Assembly (NCBI RefSeq): GCF_003369915.1
Contig: NC_046677.1
Span: forward strand, 13,392,001 to 13,456,000
DNA length: 64,000 nt
DNA from: Drosophila miranda
Lineage: Eukaryota > Arthropoda > Insecta > Diptera > Drosophilidae
Reading direction: 5' to 3'
Below, one piece after another: positions 1 to 12,709 of the stretch; the first letter of the stretch is position 1; every line of letters starts with the position of its first letter. The position numbers and the translations under genes were made by a program. The notes under the pieces were generated by a model, which did no database searches, was not told the origin of the DNA, and was given only the letters and a program-made list of their open reading frames with translations.

Positions 1-3000
1 TTTGGCAAATTGGCACGATTAAAGTAATAATATTTAAATGGAATATCTCGCTTCGCTTAATTAAACGCTTCCGACTGAGAGGCTGCTGAGCTTATAAATT
101 GAATATGAGCTTGATTAAAATCATTCGCATTTCAACCCAAACTCAACCCAGAAATCATGCTTTCCAAATTTAATTAACTGCTTTTTCCAATTGCACAAAT
201 TCTGCAACGCATAATTGCATATTCTCTGTGTGGTGTGTGCTGGAGTGCACAAAATCCGCTTGAGACTGCAGCTCACCTTTAATTTGTCTCTAATAGCATA
301 ATGCCAACGCCATATTGCCGCTCAATTCCAGCCTTGTTTGTTTGGGCCAGGTCTGGGCTTTGTAATTTTAATTGAATGCAAACATGTTTGTTTGGTTTTT
401 AGTTATTTAACTTGCATTTTATTCGGTGATTATGCCAGCTCTGATTATTACAAATTAATTCAGCTGGCTATTGAACACTTTCAAATTAATTTAAACATCA
501 CATTTATTGGCATTAGGTCACATGAGAAAAATAAGAAAGTACAGTCGTTGTCGAAAAGTTTAGAGTCGCGATGGTTAATTTTCCGAGTATCGAACTTCAC
601 GTAGCTCAGAAGCGGAGGCATCGCGGACGGTTACTTTGTCAAAGTTGTAGCAGTAAATCGAGCAGTAAATCTGTGCATCATGGCATCGGTAAACCAGCTA
701 AAATATTTATTGATTTATTGATAATTATTGATAAGCAGTAAAGTTGTAGATCTGTTAGCCATATGTGGGATTTGGTAGGAAGCCACAGAGAGCAACAGAG
801 TCTGTAGAGATAACAGAGCAAGTAACAGAGAGAGAGAGACTAGAAGCGGCCGTCGAACAAAGAGAGAAGAGAACACAGCCTCAACGATCGACGCCATTTA
901 ATTCGCTGCCAAAGTCTCACTCGAAAATATTCATAAGTAAAGACTACTTATAATAAAAACTGGCGTTCTGGACTAAAGTATCACTACGGAAAACCCGGGG
1001 CCATATATTTATATGTATATCAAATCACCATCTCAGATCAAATAAATTTAATATCTGAGTAGTGTTTCTCAAAACTCAATATTTCCTAGTCGGCAGGATA
1101 AATATTAATATAACTTTCAGAAAATGCAGCTAAAAATATACGCAGTTTAAAATGATATAAGAACAGTTTTGACCCAATACGGGTGAATATTTTAGTTTTT
1201 TTGAGAATTTAATAGTTTTTGAGATCTTGAGATTTTAAGGAGCGCGTGGTTATTCTATTCATATATTGATAAACGTATATTTCTTTGCCAATTGAAATCG
1301 TTGCATTACTGTGTTGGAGACTCTGTAAGCTTCTCGCTCTACGGTAGCCCCCAAATCCCTTACAATTGGGCTGTTACCATGTGATGTAGTACATAACTCC
1401 CAAGAAGAAGAACTACCATGTATGGAACTGTACCCATTCGATATGCCTCGGGTATGGTTTAATTTATATTGAGATTATATCATAATATAGCTAGCTGGGG
1501 AAGTGATTAGGCAATTAAAAGAGTTCAAAGTATTTCAGAGATAAACAAAAATAAAGGACAAAATACACAAATTGAAATAAAGATACGAATTTTTGTCCAT
1601 TGTTGCTGAGAGTGCAATAGATAAAGTATAGAAAGATTGGTATTTGTGAAAATAAGACACTATCTACAGAGAGATACAACAGACAATTGAGACAGGATAA
1701 GTTTTAAAAAATTAAGAATCGGTGCAGTCTGTCCAAATCTGACAAGAAAATATATTTTCTTATTTACTCAGTCGAGAATTGCGATGGTTAAGTACGACTA
1801 AGCTGCATCCTAGATGACTTCTTTTTGTCTAGCATCCCCTGCCACCCCAGGCCGGACCAAAGTTAAGTCTACACCATTTCTGAACTGTTGGCGAGAAGGA
1901 GAAGAGTCCGATTAAAAATGTATTTTGTTTGAAGAATTAATCAGCCGAATTTACTTACATTGTGCTTGGCTTTTCTGTGGCGTTGGCCTTCGCGAAGACA
2001 TAAGGCCCCAGGCCTGCACGCCCACAGCAACTTCCACGAGCATAAGGAGTAGCATTGCTGAAGTTGCGACCTTCATTTCTGGTTGTCTGAGCTTTGAGTC
2101 TGGTTCGAGCTAGTCCATTAGCTAGGCTATTTATAAGCAGAAATTGTTGGATAATACATGGGTACTATAACCATTCGATATGCTTATGATATGGTACGTT
2201 AATGTCTCAGATTAGATACGATTATTAGTAATAGCGGAAGTGAATACGATCTACGAGTATTGAAGGACACATTTGACACCAGCTGCGGTGGTGTCATTTC
2301 CCATATCTGATGATTGGAGTTACCAAAAGTCATGTAATCTTCAAAGTCTGGTCTGAGAACAGATGAAACTAAGCCAGTGCTGAAGGGACGACTAAAATCC
2401 CGCAATTCGATGGCCATAATATGTCGTCATTGCTCAGTCACTGAAATTAGCATGATTTTGTGGTAATCATAACCCCTCAGGCTATGGAAATCAACGATGC
2501 ATTGTTGCCGGTCGCTGGCACTGACTGCCAATAAGTTTTATCCAAGAAATCGTCGCTCCGGCAACTGGAGCTGAAAGAGTGAAAGGCGGAAAGCAGACGG
2601 AGACGGAGAAGAGAACTTGCAGCTTGTTCGTTTTCAGTCCTCCTGCCTGCCTGGACTGTCCTGAGTAGCCGCTGAAAAATGGAGGTCAAAGTTTGAGCGA
2701 GAGAATGCCGTTTTCTTACCAACGATCCTTGTGAGTAAAAAGTGGGTATAGTAGAAATATTTACAAATAGGCTGAGTTTCAACAAATTTGGAAAATAATC
2801 TCGGGACAAAAATATTGGTTTGTTTTTATTGATCATATGCACATGATCGGTTCCGGTAATTTAAATTGTGCTCCCGTTTTCATAAAACGCAAGATTTTTC
2901 TGTTTTCAAGACAGAAGAATTTTCCTCGCTGAAATGAAAAGTAAAAAGCTTTTAATATCACAAAACTAATCTTAATATCTAAAGGAAAAAACAAGATTAC

Positions 3001-3900
3001 TTATTGAAGCATTAACATAAATTTGACAACAGGTCGATTTAGCTTGTGTATTCTCCATCAATAATTTGTTTTTTAACCCAACCTCAAAAACGATTGCGTT
3101 TTTGTGCTAACAGTTGACGCAGCCAGATTCGGCAATGCACTAAATTGTGCGCTTAACAGCACGAAGTGAAAAACATGAGAAAATGTAACAACAATTTGAA
3201 TAAAGGAAATACGTAAAAAAAACTGAACGTAATAAACTGAACATTTCCGCTGTGCACCAAACCGAATTTTTTTTTGGTTTGCTTTTTTTTAAAATTTTTT
3301 TTTTCTTTGATTTCTTTTTGTTAATTTAAAAAATCTGAATTCTGAAAAGCTGATAAATTTAGCTATAAATGGGACCCAAGCACTTTGTAGCTTAAGCTTA
3401 CCGTCTTGAAAATATTAAGCTTTTAAATTAAATTTTTTTGCGGATTATTTTGAAATTTTGACTTTGAAAACTCGGGAAAAGTTGAAATGAATTAGTTTCT
3501 TGTGTTATATTTTTTTTTACGGCAAAATGCGGCATTCAGTCAAACGGCTGCACCTGAACCATTAATCCATCGATTTTTACAACCGAAACTTGGAAAGACA
3601 ACAAATTAAAGTACCTACATATACAACAAAAATACAACAACACAGTCTTCAAAGTAAAAATTTAGAAAAAATATACTGGAAAATAAGATTAATTTTAGAT
3701 TTGAGAGATTAAGATTTTCCAACTAATATACAACGTACTCTTAGTATCTATTTTTTAAATATGATATCACAGACTGACAAAAAAAGTATCGTGCGCGGCT
3801 GACCAGAGTTTCCTATCCCTATGTATTTTGGGGCCCTGAACACGAATCCAAGGTCAAATTTTTTACATCACATCATGTTTTTTTTCTAACCAGAAAAAAA
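1..3900. other. AT-rich intergenic sequence, no gene seen
   Basis: No frame here shows protein-family similarity, sustained coding composition or a convincing exon with splice sites. The short frames present are scattered and hydrophobic or low-complexity, as expected by chance. A T-rich tract lies near 3,265-3,310. It could be intergenic or an intron of a gene outside the window; I cannot tell which. Confidence 0.5.
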
Positions 3901-4657
3901 CAAATTTTGAGATATACGTTTTATAGTGAGATCTAACAGGAGTGCGGATACCAAATTTGGTTACTCTAGCGTTAATAGTCTCTGAGATTTGTGGATGCCC
4001 CAGATTTTCGTTCTTTGCGGGGACGGAAGGGGGTGTGGCAAAATTGTGACATAAAACGGTCAAGGTCCGATATCACAGGAGTGTGGATACCAAATTTGGT
4101 TGCTCTAGCTCTTATGGGTTCTGAGATCCTTGAACTCATATTTTGCAATTGGCAAAACCGACCATGAAACCTGTGTGTTAGAGAGAGACAGAGCGAGAAA
4201 GAATGAAATTGTTTTCTTGATTCTGGCTACATTAATTATACGATCTGGTTCAGATTTTACACTCTAGAACATATAGTCATCCTCTACGATTCTGCGTTTT
4301 CAGTTTTCTCGTATCTTTGAATTTTTGGATGCCACAGATTTTCGCCTTTTGTGGGGGCAGAAGTTGGCGGGGCAAAGTTTTGAAATATACTTGTAGCAGA
4401 TTCTTTTATTCTTCATAGAAGTCTGGATCCAAAACATCGTTGCTCTAGCTTTTATAGTCTTTGAGCACTAGGCGCTGAAGAGGACGGACAGACGGACGGA
4501 CGGACAGACAGACAGGGCTCAATCGACTCGGCTATTCATGCTAATCAAGAATATATATACTTTATGGGGTCGGAAACGATTCCTTCTGGACTTTACACAC
4601 ATACACTTTTTCCACAAATCTAATATACCCCAATACTCATTTTGAGTATCGGGTAAA
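3901..4657 (+). mobile_element. Interspersed repeat copy R1 (SGM/ISY-like, left end missing)
   Basis: This is the first of six related copies. It begins inside the module that reads 'gagatatacgttttatag' and runs through the GA-rich block at about 4,181-4,206 and a GGAC/GACA microsatellite at about 4,483-4,515 to the right-end hairpin 'ctcattttgag' plus 'tatcgggta'. Compared with the full copies at 7,430 and 54,313 it lacks roughly the first 370 bp, including the left hairpin. No real protein is encoded. Assignment to an SGM/ISY-type non-autonomous Helitron-like family is inference from memory. Confidence 0.8.
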
Positions 4658-7429
4658 AAAATTCATCGGATTTGCGTGAAACTCGTTGCTCGGGGGTTTT
4701 TGGGGTCGCTGATTACGTGGGGGCTGGATTTTTCTTTCCCCGAATGAATTTCTTTAAAGCTATGTGCAGAGAAAATATTTATCCTGATCTGTAATAAAAT
4801 ATATTCTTGGTTCTTAGTTATTCATTTTTGATCAAATCAAAAAATCGAATCTTTATAGAAACGCGTTTGATTGATTAGGTAGCGGGTGAGCCGTCGCCTC
4901 CCACAATTAATCCGAATATTAATTATGCAGCATCCCATACCATAGCATATCGATTTTCCATAACTGATACATTTTACAGCCATTGTTCCTTCTTCCGCGG
5001 CGCCGGCTAATACTCACAAATTTGTGAGACAATCATTCGTCTTTCAATCAATCGTTTTTCATTTACCTTTACGGATTAGGTTTTCAAAACGTTTTGTTTT
5101 CGATATAACACCAAGTCCTTATTACTCTTCTTTTCTGCATATGATAGAAACCAAAATAAAACATGAAAGTGTCTTGTTCAAATGAAGAGCCCATGAATAT
5201 TAACTCGAATTAAACTTCGTTTGTGTTATGTTATCATACTTTAATGCACTTTAAAGTCCTGGGGGGACAAACAAATTGGACAGAGATAAAAACGAAGCAA
5301 CAAAAACCAAAAGCAAATCCTTTAAATGTCACATAAAATAATTAAAATACTTTCCAACAATGGCATTTCGTGCGGGACAAAAAACCAATTTCAAAGCCAT
5401 CAAAATTAGGTCAATTGATTTTTACAGCACAAAATGACAAACAAATGGAAACAAATGTACACAAATTTAAAAGCAATTTTAAATGTGCATAGAAGTAAAT
5501 GAATACCGATATTTTTTTCCAAATAAATATAAAATATTGCAAGTGTCGGCCGCAATCGTTCAACAGTTAGACAAAGTTTTCAAGAGCTCTATACGGGCGT
5601 TTTTTTTTCAGCCTCATTAAAACTGATAACTCTTTTATGGCTTTCGGACTGGACGTGGCATGCGTAAAAGTTTTTGGCCAAGCAGCCGACATATGGCCGA
5701 GCTTATAAGGAACGGAGGCGAGAGTAGGGGTAAGATAAGCCAATGGATTACCGACCAGCACATGCTCGGAAACCATTATACCTAATGACTAGGGCTAGAC
5801 AGCCTTAATGGGTTGACTTAGTCGGGCACATGACAATCACTCATACGCTCTGATGACTTTTAATTTTTCGCCACTGCGTTTTTTGTGCATTCAGGAGCTT
5901 CCATAGCATAATCACAATTTAATCATTTGGGCAAACACAAGACTTTTGACATTCAATTGTATTACATTTTAGTTTGCATAATTTTCCTATGGTGTAGTAA
6001 ACATTGAGAAATGATTTGTTTTTTCTCTCCTGTGCTGTAATCCATATACTACTATTGCTGGATTATTTATGAATTTACTAGCAGTGGCTATGCATTTTAC
6101 TTTAATTATGCAAATTGAATTCCATTCATGCATAAATATACCGAGCCGAGCGACTCTTGCTCCGAGACTCTGACTTTGTGCTCTCCCCCAGCCACTCGCA
6201 ATTTGCATTTGCATTTACTTTTGAATTTTTATTAGGAAATTAGCACTTATGTAAATGTTTTAGAATTTCCCTGCCTCCGAATACTCGAATCATATTTGAT
6301 GTTTGCCAAAACGAGTCAGAGAGAGCAGAATAATAAAACAAAAAACAGAAAAAAGCAAAGCAACGTAATAATAAAGTTTTATTGCTGCAAGTCAGCAAGA
6401 AAATTTTGTGTAGTTTGAAATGCATCAAAGCATACCCCTATGAATATGCATTGGAAAATTTACTGAAACGGAATGAGGTTTCCACTTTTGAATATCAGAT
6501 GTGCACTTCCCCAGAAAACGCTGCAGCATAATGTACGAGTAGTTGATGTCTTAATGGAATTTACTCACTCGTACACTTCCCAAAATCAGACCAGTTTTCC
6601 CTGACATGCAAAATATTTGGAGTTCAACCAACCCTCAACTTGGCCTCTTGTTTGACATTTTGCTTGGACTAATTTGACACTCATCAGTGTCAAGCTCTTA
6701 ACTTGCTTTGCCACTAACAAGCATGCCTCCTCTACGATGAAGGTCAAAGAAAGAGGCACTCAGAGGCACAGAGAGCCAGAGGGGCAGGCAAAGATATGTG
6801 TGTGTGCTACTTGAAGCCCAATTGACATTTTTCGTCCTGCATGCCTAGGCCTGTCCACTCACCAGTATCCGAATGGTCAGTTCATCAGCCGTTCAGACAA
6901 GCCCAGACCTTGACTCGACTGCAATTTATCTTTTGTTGGGGAATAATGCTTTATTTTTGCCTCAGAATGTGTGTGTGCCATGCCCTGTAATGCCCATTGA
7001 GCCTTTGGAATTTATTTAAGCCGCTTTAACCAGAGGAATGTGTAATGCCACCCATTTACTGCATTGAATAATTTGCCAAAAATTCTCGTAATAAGCACAA
7101 GACAGCAACTACAATGCCGAGCAATCCAGGTCAAGTAAAATTATGAGATTATTCAACATAGCCACAGTGGGTATTCCGAATGGGATTTAACCGAATAAAG
7201 ACTTAAGGATCTGTTGTTAGTTGAAATCGATTGTTTATTGCTCATAACATTTTAAGACTCTGCTTTGAATACTCTTTATCTAGGATGTATGTCTCCTCGA
7301 CTATAAGTGTCAAGAGTTAGGTTAATCATAAACTTTCTTTAGAGCTGTCCCAACATCGATCGTATTCTTATTCCGTTCCGTTATTACGACTTAAATTTTA
7401 TATGTAAAAACAACAAAACAATAAAAAAA
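4658..7429. other. Intergenic sequence, no gene seen
   Basis: AT-rich spacer with no supported exon, RNA gene or repeat. A GA-rich patch lies near 6,740-6,800. Short frames here show no family resemblance. Confidence 0.5.
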
Positions 7430-8519
7430 AACGAGGGGAACGTTGTGAGTTGCTGCGGACACCGCAACTCTACATTTATACCCTATACTTAGTCAGTATG
7501 GCTCTCCTCCGGCAGACGCTGCTAATATTAATCGACACGACATAGAATGCGTGCGAGAGAGACAGAAAATCAGTCTGAGCGTGACGTCGGGCGCTGCGTA
7601 GCCACTGCAAATTGATTTCTTGCTTTTGGCTATACAAATTAGCCGATCTGATCCAGATTCAGCAACCGCATAGATATGGTCATTCTCTATGATTCTGCGT
7701 TTTTAGTTTTCTCGAATCTGCAATATTGAGGACGCAACAGATTTTCGTTTTTTGTGGGGGCGGAAGGGGGTGGGGCGAAATTTTGAGATATACGTTTTAT
7801 AGTGAGATCTAACAGAAGTGCGGATACCAAATTTGGTTACTCTAGCCTTAATAGTCTCTGAGATTTGTGGATGCCCCAGACTTTCGTCCTTTGCGGGGGC
7901 GGAAGGGGGTGTGGCAAAATTGTGACATAAAACGGTCAAGGTCCGATATCACAGTAGTGTGGATACCAAATTTGGTTGCTCTGGCTCTTATAGGTTCTGA
8001 GATCCTTGAACTCATATTTTGCAATTGGCAAAACCGACCATGAAACCTGTGTGTTAGAGAGAGACAGAGCGAGAAAGAATGAAATTGTTTTCTTGATTCT
8101 GGCTACATTAATTATACGATCTGGTTCAGATTTTACACTCTAGAACATATAGTCATCCTCTACGATTCTGCGTTTTCAGTTTTCTCGTATCTTTGAATTT
8201 TTGGATGCCACAGATTTTCGCTTTTTGTGGGGGCAGAAGTGGGCGGGGCAAAGTTTTGAAATATACTTGTAGCAGTGACATATCACAGAAGTCCGGATAT
8301 AAAACGTCGTTGCTCTAGCTCTTATAGTCTTTGAGCACTAGGCGCTGATAGGGACGGACAGACGGACGGACGGACGGACGGAAAGACGGACAGACAGACA
8401 GGGCTCAATCGAATATATATACTTTATGGGGTCGGAAACGATTCCTTCTGGACGTTACACACATCCATTTTCACCACAAATCTAATATACCTCAATACTC
8501 ATTTTGAGTATCGGGTAAC
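7430..8519 (+). mobile_element. Interspersed repeat copy R2 (full length)
   Basis: About 1.09 kb. The left end carries a hairpin formed by 'gagttgc' and 'gcaactc' just after 'gaacgttgtg'. Then come a GA-rich word near 7,555, degenerate internal modules, a second GA-rich block near 8,055-8,080, a GGAC/GACA tetranucleotide tract near 8,354-8,400, and the right-end hairpin 'actcattttgagt' followed by 'atcgggta'. A-rich sequence flanks both ends. There is no transposase. The GTCY-type microsatellite and subterminal hairpins fit Helitron/Helentron-derived non-autonomous elements; exact termini and target site are unresolved. Confidence 0.85.
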
Positions 8520-9573
8520 AAAAACAAACAATATGAAGTCTGCAGCTATATATACATATATATATACTAACGGTTCACCTGTCTAACTAAAATTGTAATT
8601 CCTTCAGCCATTGTATAAAATGGAAAGATTGCTCGAGTTTGGTTTCTGTTGATGGCATAGTTTTGTTGATGTCCTTTTGCTGCTATCCAATTTGGACAGA
8701 GCTTTATGTATAATTATTTTAATTGCTATTCACTTGCAAAAAAGTCAATTTAAATGCATTCACGGCGCATTCTATAGCGTGCCGTGCAAAAAACTTGTTA
8801 ATTAAAGTTGAGTAATTTTCTGCTCTGCATTTGGCGCTATTTTCAGCTTGTTTATTTGCTGGCCTTACAGGTGAAAATTCCGCTCGCATTTCGCTATCGA
8901 TTTTATCAGAAACCATTGACCAAATTAACATTGTGTGTCTCTGAGAGAGTTGTTGTCGCACTCGTATTTTTTGTTTTGCTAGAAATTTAATGCATTCTGG
9001 GCTCTGATTCAGTGGCATAATCAGAGCGTACGCCCTCTTGATTAATGATGCAGATTAAATTACTCGCTTAGCACTCGGTTTCGTGTTCATTTTTGTTTGG
9101 CTTTGTGCAAGCTTGGTTATTCAGTATGTATTTTGTTTATCGCTTTTTATATTAGCTTAATTGCCCTTAGGTTAGGCGCTCTACTGAGTAAACAGAATTT
9201 GCATGAATTAACAACGAATTGGGCATGAATTTCGTTTGAATTATGGTAAATACATTAAATTCGAGCCTCTGAACTGAGGCATTTGCCAAATCAATGAGTT
9301 CAAATATGAGAAATTGGCTTTTAATTACCAACGGCAATGGCTGAAAATTATTTCAATATTATAATATCGACAGACGATGATTTGTTGTCTATTATCAACT
9401 ATAATTCAAAGCAATATATCATACAAAATCATTAAGATGAGCGATTTATTTTTACAAAAAAATCCTACAGATCTACTTAAATTAAAATAAAAAGTGCTAA
9501 GATCAAACTGAGGAATTATTTATTAAAGGCATTGTTATCTTGAATATTTATTGATCAAATTAAGTAAAAAAAA
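8520..9573. other. Spacer between repeats R2 and R3, no gene seen
   Basis: AT-rich sequence with a short TA-rich run near 8,548-8,567. Frames here (about 60-100 codons) overlap on both strands and resemble nothing I know. I see no supported feature. Confidence 0.5.
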
Positions 9574-10325
9574 TGAGGGGGAACGTTGTGAGTTGCTGCG
9601 GAGACCGCAACTCTACATTTTTACCCTATACTTAGTCAGTATGGCTCTCCTCCATCAGACGGCGCTAACATTGCACGACACGACATAGAATGCGTGCGAG
9701 AGAGACAGAAAATCAGTCTGAGCGTGACGTCCGGCGCTGCGTAGACACTGAAAATAGATTTGTTCTTTTTGGCTATAAAATCGATCCGATCTGATCCAGA
9801 TTCGGCAATCTGATAGATATGGTCATTATCTATGATTCTGCGTTTTTAGTTTTCTCGAATGTGCAATATTGTGGATGCAACAGATTTTCGTCTTTTGTGG
9901 GGGCGGAAGGGGGTGGGGCGAAATTTTGAGATATACGTTTTATAGTGAGATCTAACAGAAGTGAGGATACCAAATTTGGTTACTCTAGCCTTAATAGTCT
10001 CTGAGATTTGTGGATGCCTCAGATTTTCGTCCTTTGCGGGGGCGGAAGGGGGTGTGGCGAAATTGTGACACAAAACGGTCAATTGGCAAAACCGACCATG
10101 AAACCTGTGTGTTAGAGAGAGACAGAGCGAGAAAGAATGAAATTGTTTTCTTGATTCTGGCGGACAGGCGGATAGGTGGACGGACGGACAGACGGACAGA
10201 CAGGGCTTAATCGACTCGGCTATTGATGCTATTGGGTCGAAAACGATTCCTTCTGGACGTTACACACATCCACTTTTACCACAAATTTAATATACTCCAA
10301 TACTCATTTTGAGTATCGGGTATAA
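9574..10325 (+). mobile_element. Interspersed repeat copy R3 (internally deleted)
   Basis: Starts with the same left end as R2 ('gggggaacgttgtgag' plus hairpin) and ends with the same right hairpin and 'gagtatcgggtata'. It is about 340 bp shorter because of two internal gaps: sequence jumps from the 'aacggtcaa' module straight to the 'ttggcaaaaccgacc' block at about 10,081, and from the GA-rich block at about 10,114 directly to the GGAC microsatellite near 10,160. Both termini survive, so this is an internal-deletion derivative rather than an end truncation. Confidence 0.85.
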
Positions 10326-10369
10326 TAATAAAACTTATACAGCTACGAATGTGCTCTGATAAAAAGTCG

Positions 10370-11060
10370 TCCCATCAAAGAAACCACGTTTTTTTACAAT
10401 ATTTTTTTTACATAATAAATGGTTAGCAAAGTTTGTAAATAACTTCCATAAATAGGATTTGTGCAGGCGCTCAAAATAGTCGTTTGTGTTACAGACTGAA
10501 ATTTCTTTTCACCTAGCCATTTTTTAAGTTTTGAGAGAGATAGTCATAGGGTGTCCAATCTGGAGAACGGGGGGTTGGTAAATTTCGTAGTTTAATTCAT
10601 ACAATTTTATCATGGCGACAACGCTCTTGTGAGCGGGAGCGCTGTCCTGGTGAAACTGATAGACTTTTTTCTTCGTCATGTGATTTTTTTCATCAGTTCT
10701 AAATCGAATCGTACCAAAAGATTGGAGTAGTATTCTCCAATAATGGTTCTGCCTTTTTCCAGTTAATCCACATGATTATGCGCTCGGGCATCCCAGAAAA
10801 CCCAGCCCTCACTTTGTTGGCCGACAATGCCGAACTCTTTTTCGAGCGGTGGCGTTTGTTTTCCGCTGAGAGCAATCGCGGCTTCGCCCTTGACGAAAGA
10901 TTACTCATATTTAAATATTCGCGAAAAACATTCCCAACACGTTCACGAGAAATATTTAGAGCCTTAGCCATCTCTCGCTGCTTGTTTCATCCTGCGCTGC
11001 GCTCATCGAATATCATTCCGATTTTTTGTACGTTGATGCGTATCAGTTGCATTTTTTCCG
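10370..11060 (-). mobile_element. Mariner-family transposon relic (broken transposase)
   Basis: Read on the minus strand, about 10,700-10,975 encodes a helix-turn-helix segment typical of mariner transposases: 'ISRERVGNVFREYLNMSNL' followed by 'PRLLSAENKRHR'. Further on, near 10,600-10,660, the frame gives 'FHQDSAPAHKS', matching the conserved region around the second catalytic aspartate of mariner proteins. A degenerate counterpart of the C-terminal 'LKKWL' region follows with frameshifts and stops. The part between these blocks, including the first catalytic aspartate, is not recognisable. It is therefore an inactivated, internally damaged copy. I could not identify its terminal inverted repeats. 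It lies about 45 bp beyond the right end of repeat R3. Confidence 0.75.
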
Positions 11061-12124
11061 TTTTCCGAATAGTTCAAAATTCGATCAAATTCGTTCAAAT
11101 TGCACCGAAAGGTGCAAATATACGTATATGTATATATTCCTTTAAACATATACATTAAAATTATTTGTATCATTAGATAGAATCATTAGATAATTAATCA
11201 TTAAAACTCCCGAAAAAATTATTAACCGACTGAAACTTTCTTAGCTGATAGAAAACACTGATCGTAAAAAGTATTTATGTGTGGTTAGAAATGGGATCTT
11301 TTGGTGACGCCGATTACTTATCCGCCTGGGCCAGTATTATGATTAAGATTTACTTAAAATATCTACAAAGAGGATATCTCATAAGTGGTATCGTAGGTAT
11401 AAAATATATGTGGAAAATTAACACCAACCAGAAAACTAAGAAAAATTTGAGATTAATTTTAAGCGAAATTAATATTCACCTTTAAACAACGTAAAAATTT
11501 GCTATGCAAACAATTCTAAAAAAATTTTAATGCTTTTTTACACTCTTTTCTTAAACCTACAAAAGGTTTCAAAACATGCCAGCATTAGTTGACTCCCACT
11601 CCCCAGAGCTGTCAGACTGTCAGCACATGGAAGGAGAAGACAGCTGCCGTCAAGGAATGAATGGTGACACATTTGGGCCCCAAACCGATGATAACAGATG
11701 GGGCTGCTATTTTTATAAATTTAATGCCGAAAGCCTTCTTCCTGTTCCCACGAACAAGTTCATACTTACTTACGTTTCAGTCCGGCCAATATTGCAAGAA
11801 CTCCATCAATAAAAGTGTGCGCACCCCGACTTGGGCCTGTTCGCCCGACATTAAGCTATCAGGGAAGATGCTTGTCCATTGGGCATGCGGCAATGCATTC
11901 CTACTCCTAGTTGTCTGTGGCTGTGTCCATTGCCCAGACGCCATCGTCGGGGAGGATTCAGCTCAATCTAGTATCTAAGTTTTTAGACTGAGGAGACCTT
12001 TGAAATCGGAGAGTCATGTGATTCTTGACATGACTGTCAGAATTTTTAACTCAACATATTCGGTTTCTCATCAAGAAAATATACAAATTAACAGTTTTCC
12101 CCTCTAAATTCTAAAAATAGTAAA
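11061..12124. other. Intergenic sequence upstream of the 194-aa gene
   Basis: No supported gene. Overlapping frames at 11,576-11,978 have no recognisable family or splice structure and are best treated as chance. The promoter of the downstream membrane-protein gene presumably lies in the last few hundred bases, but I see no clear TATA box or initiator/DPE pair. Confidence 0.4.
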
Positions 12125-12709
12125 ATGATTATTGGAGAACTATTTGCAAATCTGTTGCTTATCGCAGCTTGTATTTACACAATGCGCAACCTTTCTAGCG
12201 CAGAGCATCCTTATGGATATGTTGTGGCTGGATTTTGCTTGGTCGAAGGCATAGCGGGCCTGCTGCGTGCGTTGCCAGTTGCGGATGTTGACGAAGGCGG
12301 ATTCGCATTTGTCATTTCGTCCACCATTTTGGAGGTCATGCCGTTGCCCATGGCTAACATCGAGTTTTATCTAAAATCGGATCTCTCAGGAGTGGCTATG
12401 CTCCATTTGTTGACCATTATACCACTAATCTATGATGTGGTGGACAAGATTCTCGACGATTCAGACCCTGGCTTAACGGAATGGCTTAAAGATCTTGCAC
12501 TATTGGGGAACATCGGTTCAATGGCGTACTTGGCTAACAATGACGACAACAACCCCGTGTACTTCGGAGTGGTTGGCATATCGTTCTTCGGAAGATATGC
12601 CGCTGACCATATTTGTTTTCTAAAGGATTTTGGTTGTAATCTGGCTATAATGACCAACGCTGGGACCATGTTTCTAATGACCTACGCACTCACTGCGCCC
12701 CCAAAATGA
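12125..12709 (+). CDS. Unrecognised multi-pass membrane protein, 194 aa, intronless
   Basis: I do not recognise this family. The frame runs from an ATG preceded by 'agtaaa' (an acceptable fly start context) to TGA, with an AATAAA-type polyadenylation signal about 20 bp after the stop. The product is very hydrophobic, with apparent membrane segments near residues 4-23, 29-49, 60-80, 89-110 and 165-190 and weaker ones between. The loops are acidic, for example 'DDSDPG' and 'NDDNN', and it holds six cysteines. There is no obvious cleavable signal peptide. Codon use looks coding, with G/C-ending codons unlike the flanking DNA, which is the main reason to believe it. It stands alone, with more than 10 kb of gene-free DNA on either side, and could be a lineage-restricted membrane protein. 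Function unknown. Confidence 0.65.
   Translation: MIIGELFANLLLIAACIYTMRNLSSAEHPYGYVVAGFCLVEGIAGLLRALPVADVDEGGFAFVISSTILEVMPLPMANIEFYLKSDLSGVAMLHLLTIIPLIYDVVDKILDDSDPGLTEWLKDLALLGNIGSMAYLANNDDNNPVYFGVVGISFFGRYAADHICFLKDFGCNLAIMTNAGTMFLMTYALTAPPK

Noticed and set aside
3863-10082. A 66-78 codon minus-strand frame starting 'MTVLCHNFATPPS' repeated at 3863-4063, 7703-7939 and 9846-10082
   Set aside because: It recurs only because the three repeat copies share ancestry. It has no domain, its ends differ between copies, and other copies do not keep it open. Not a gene.
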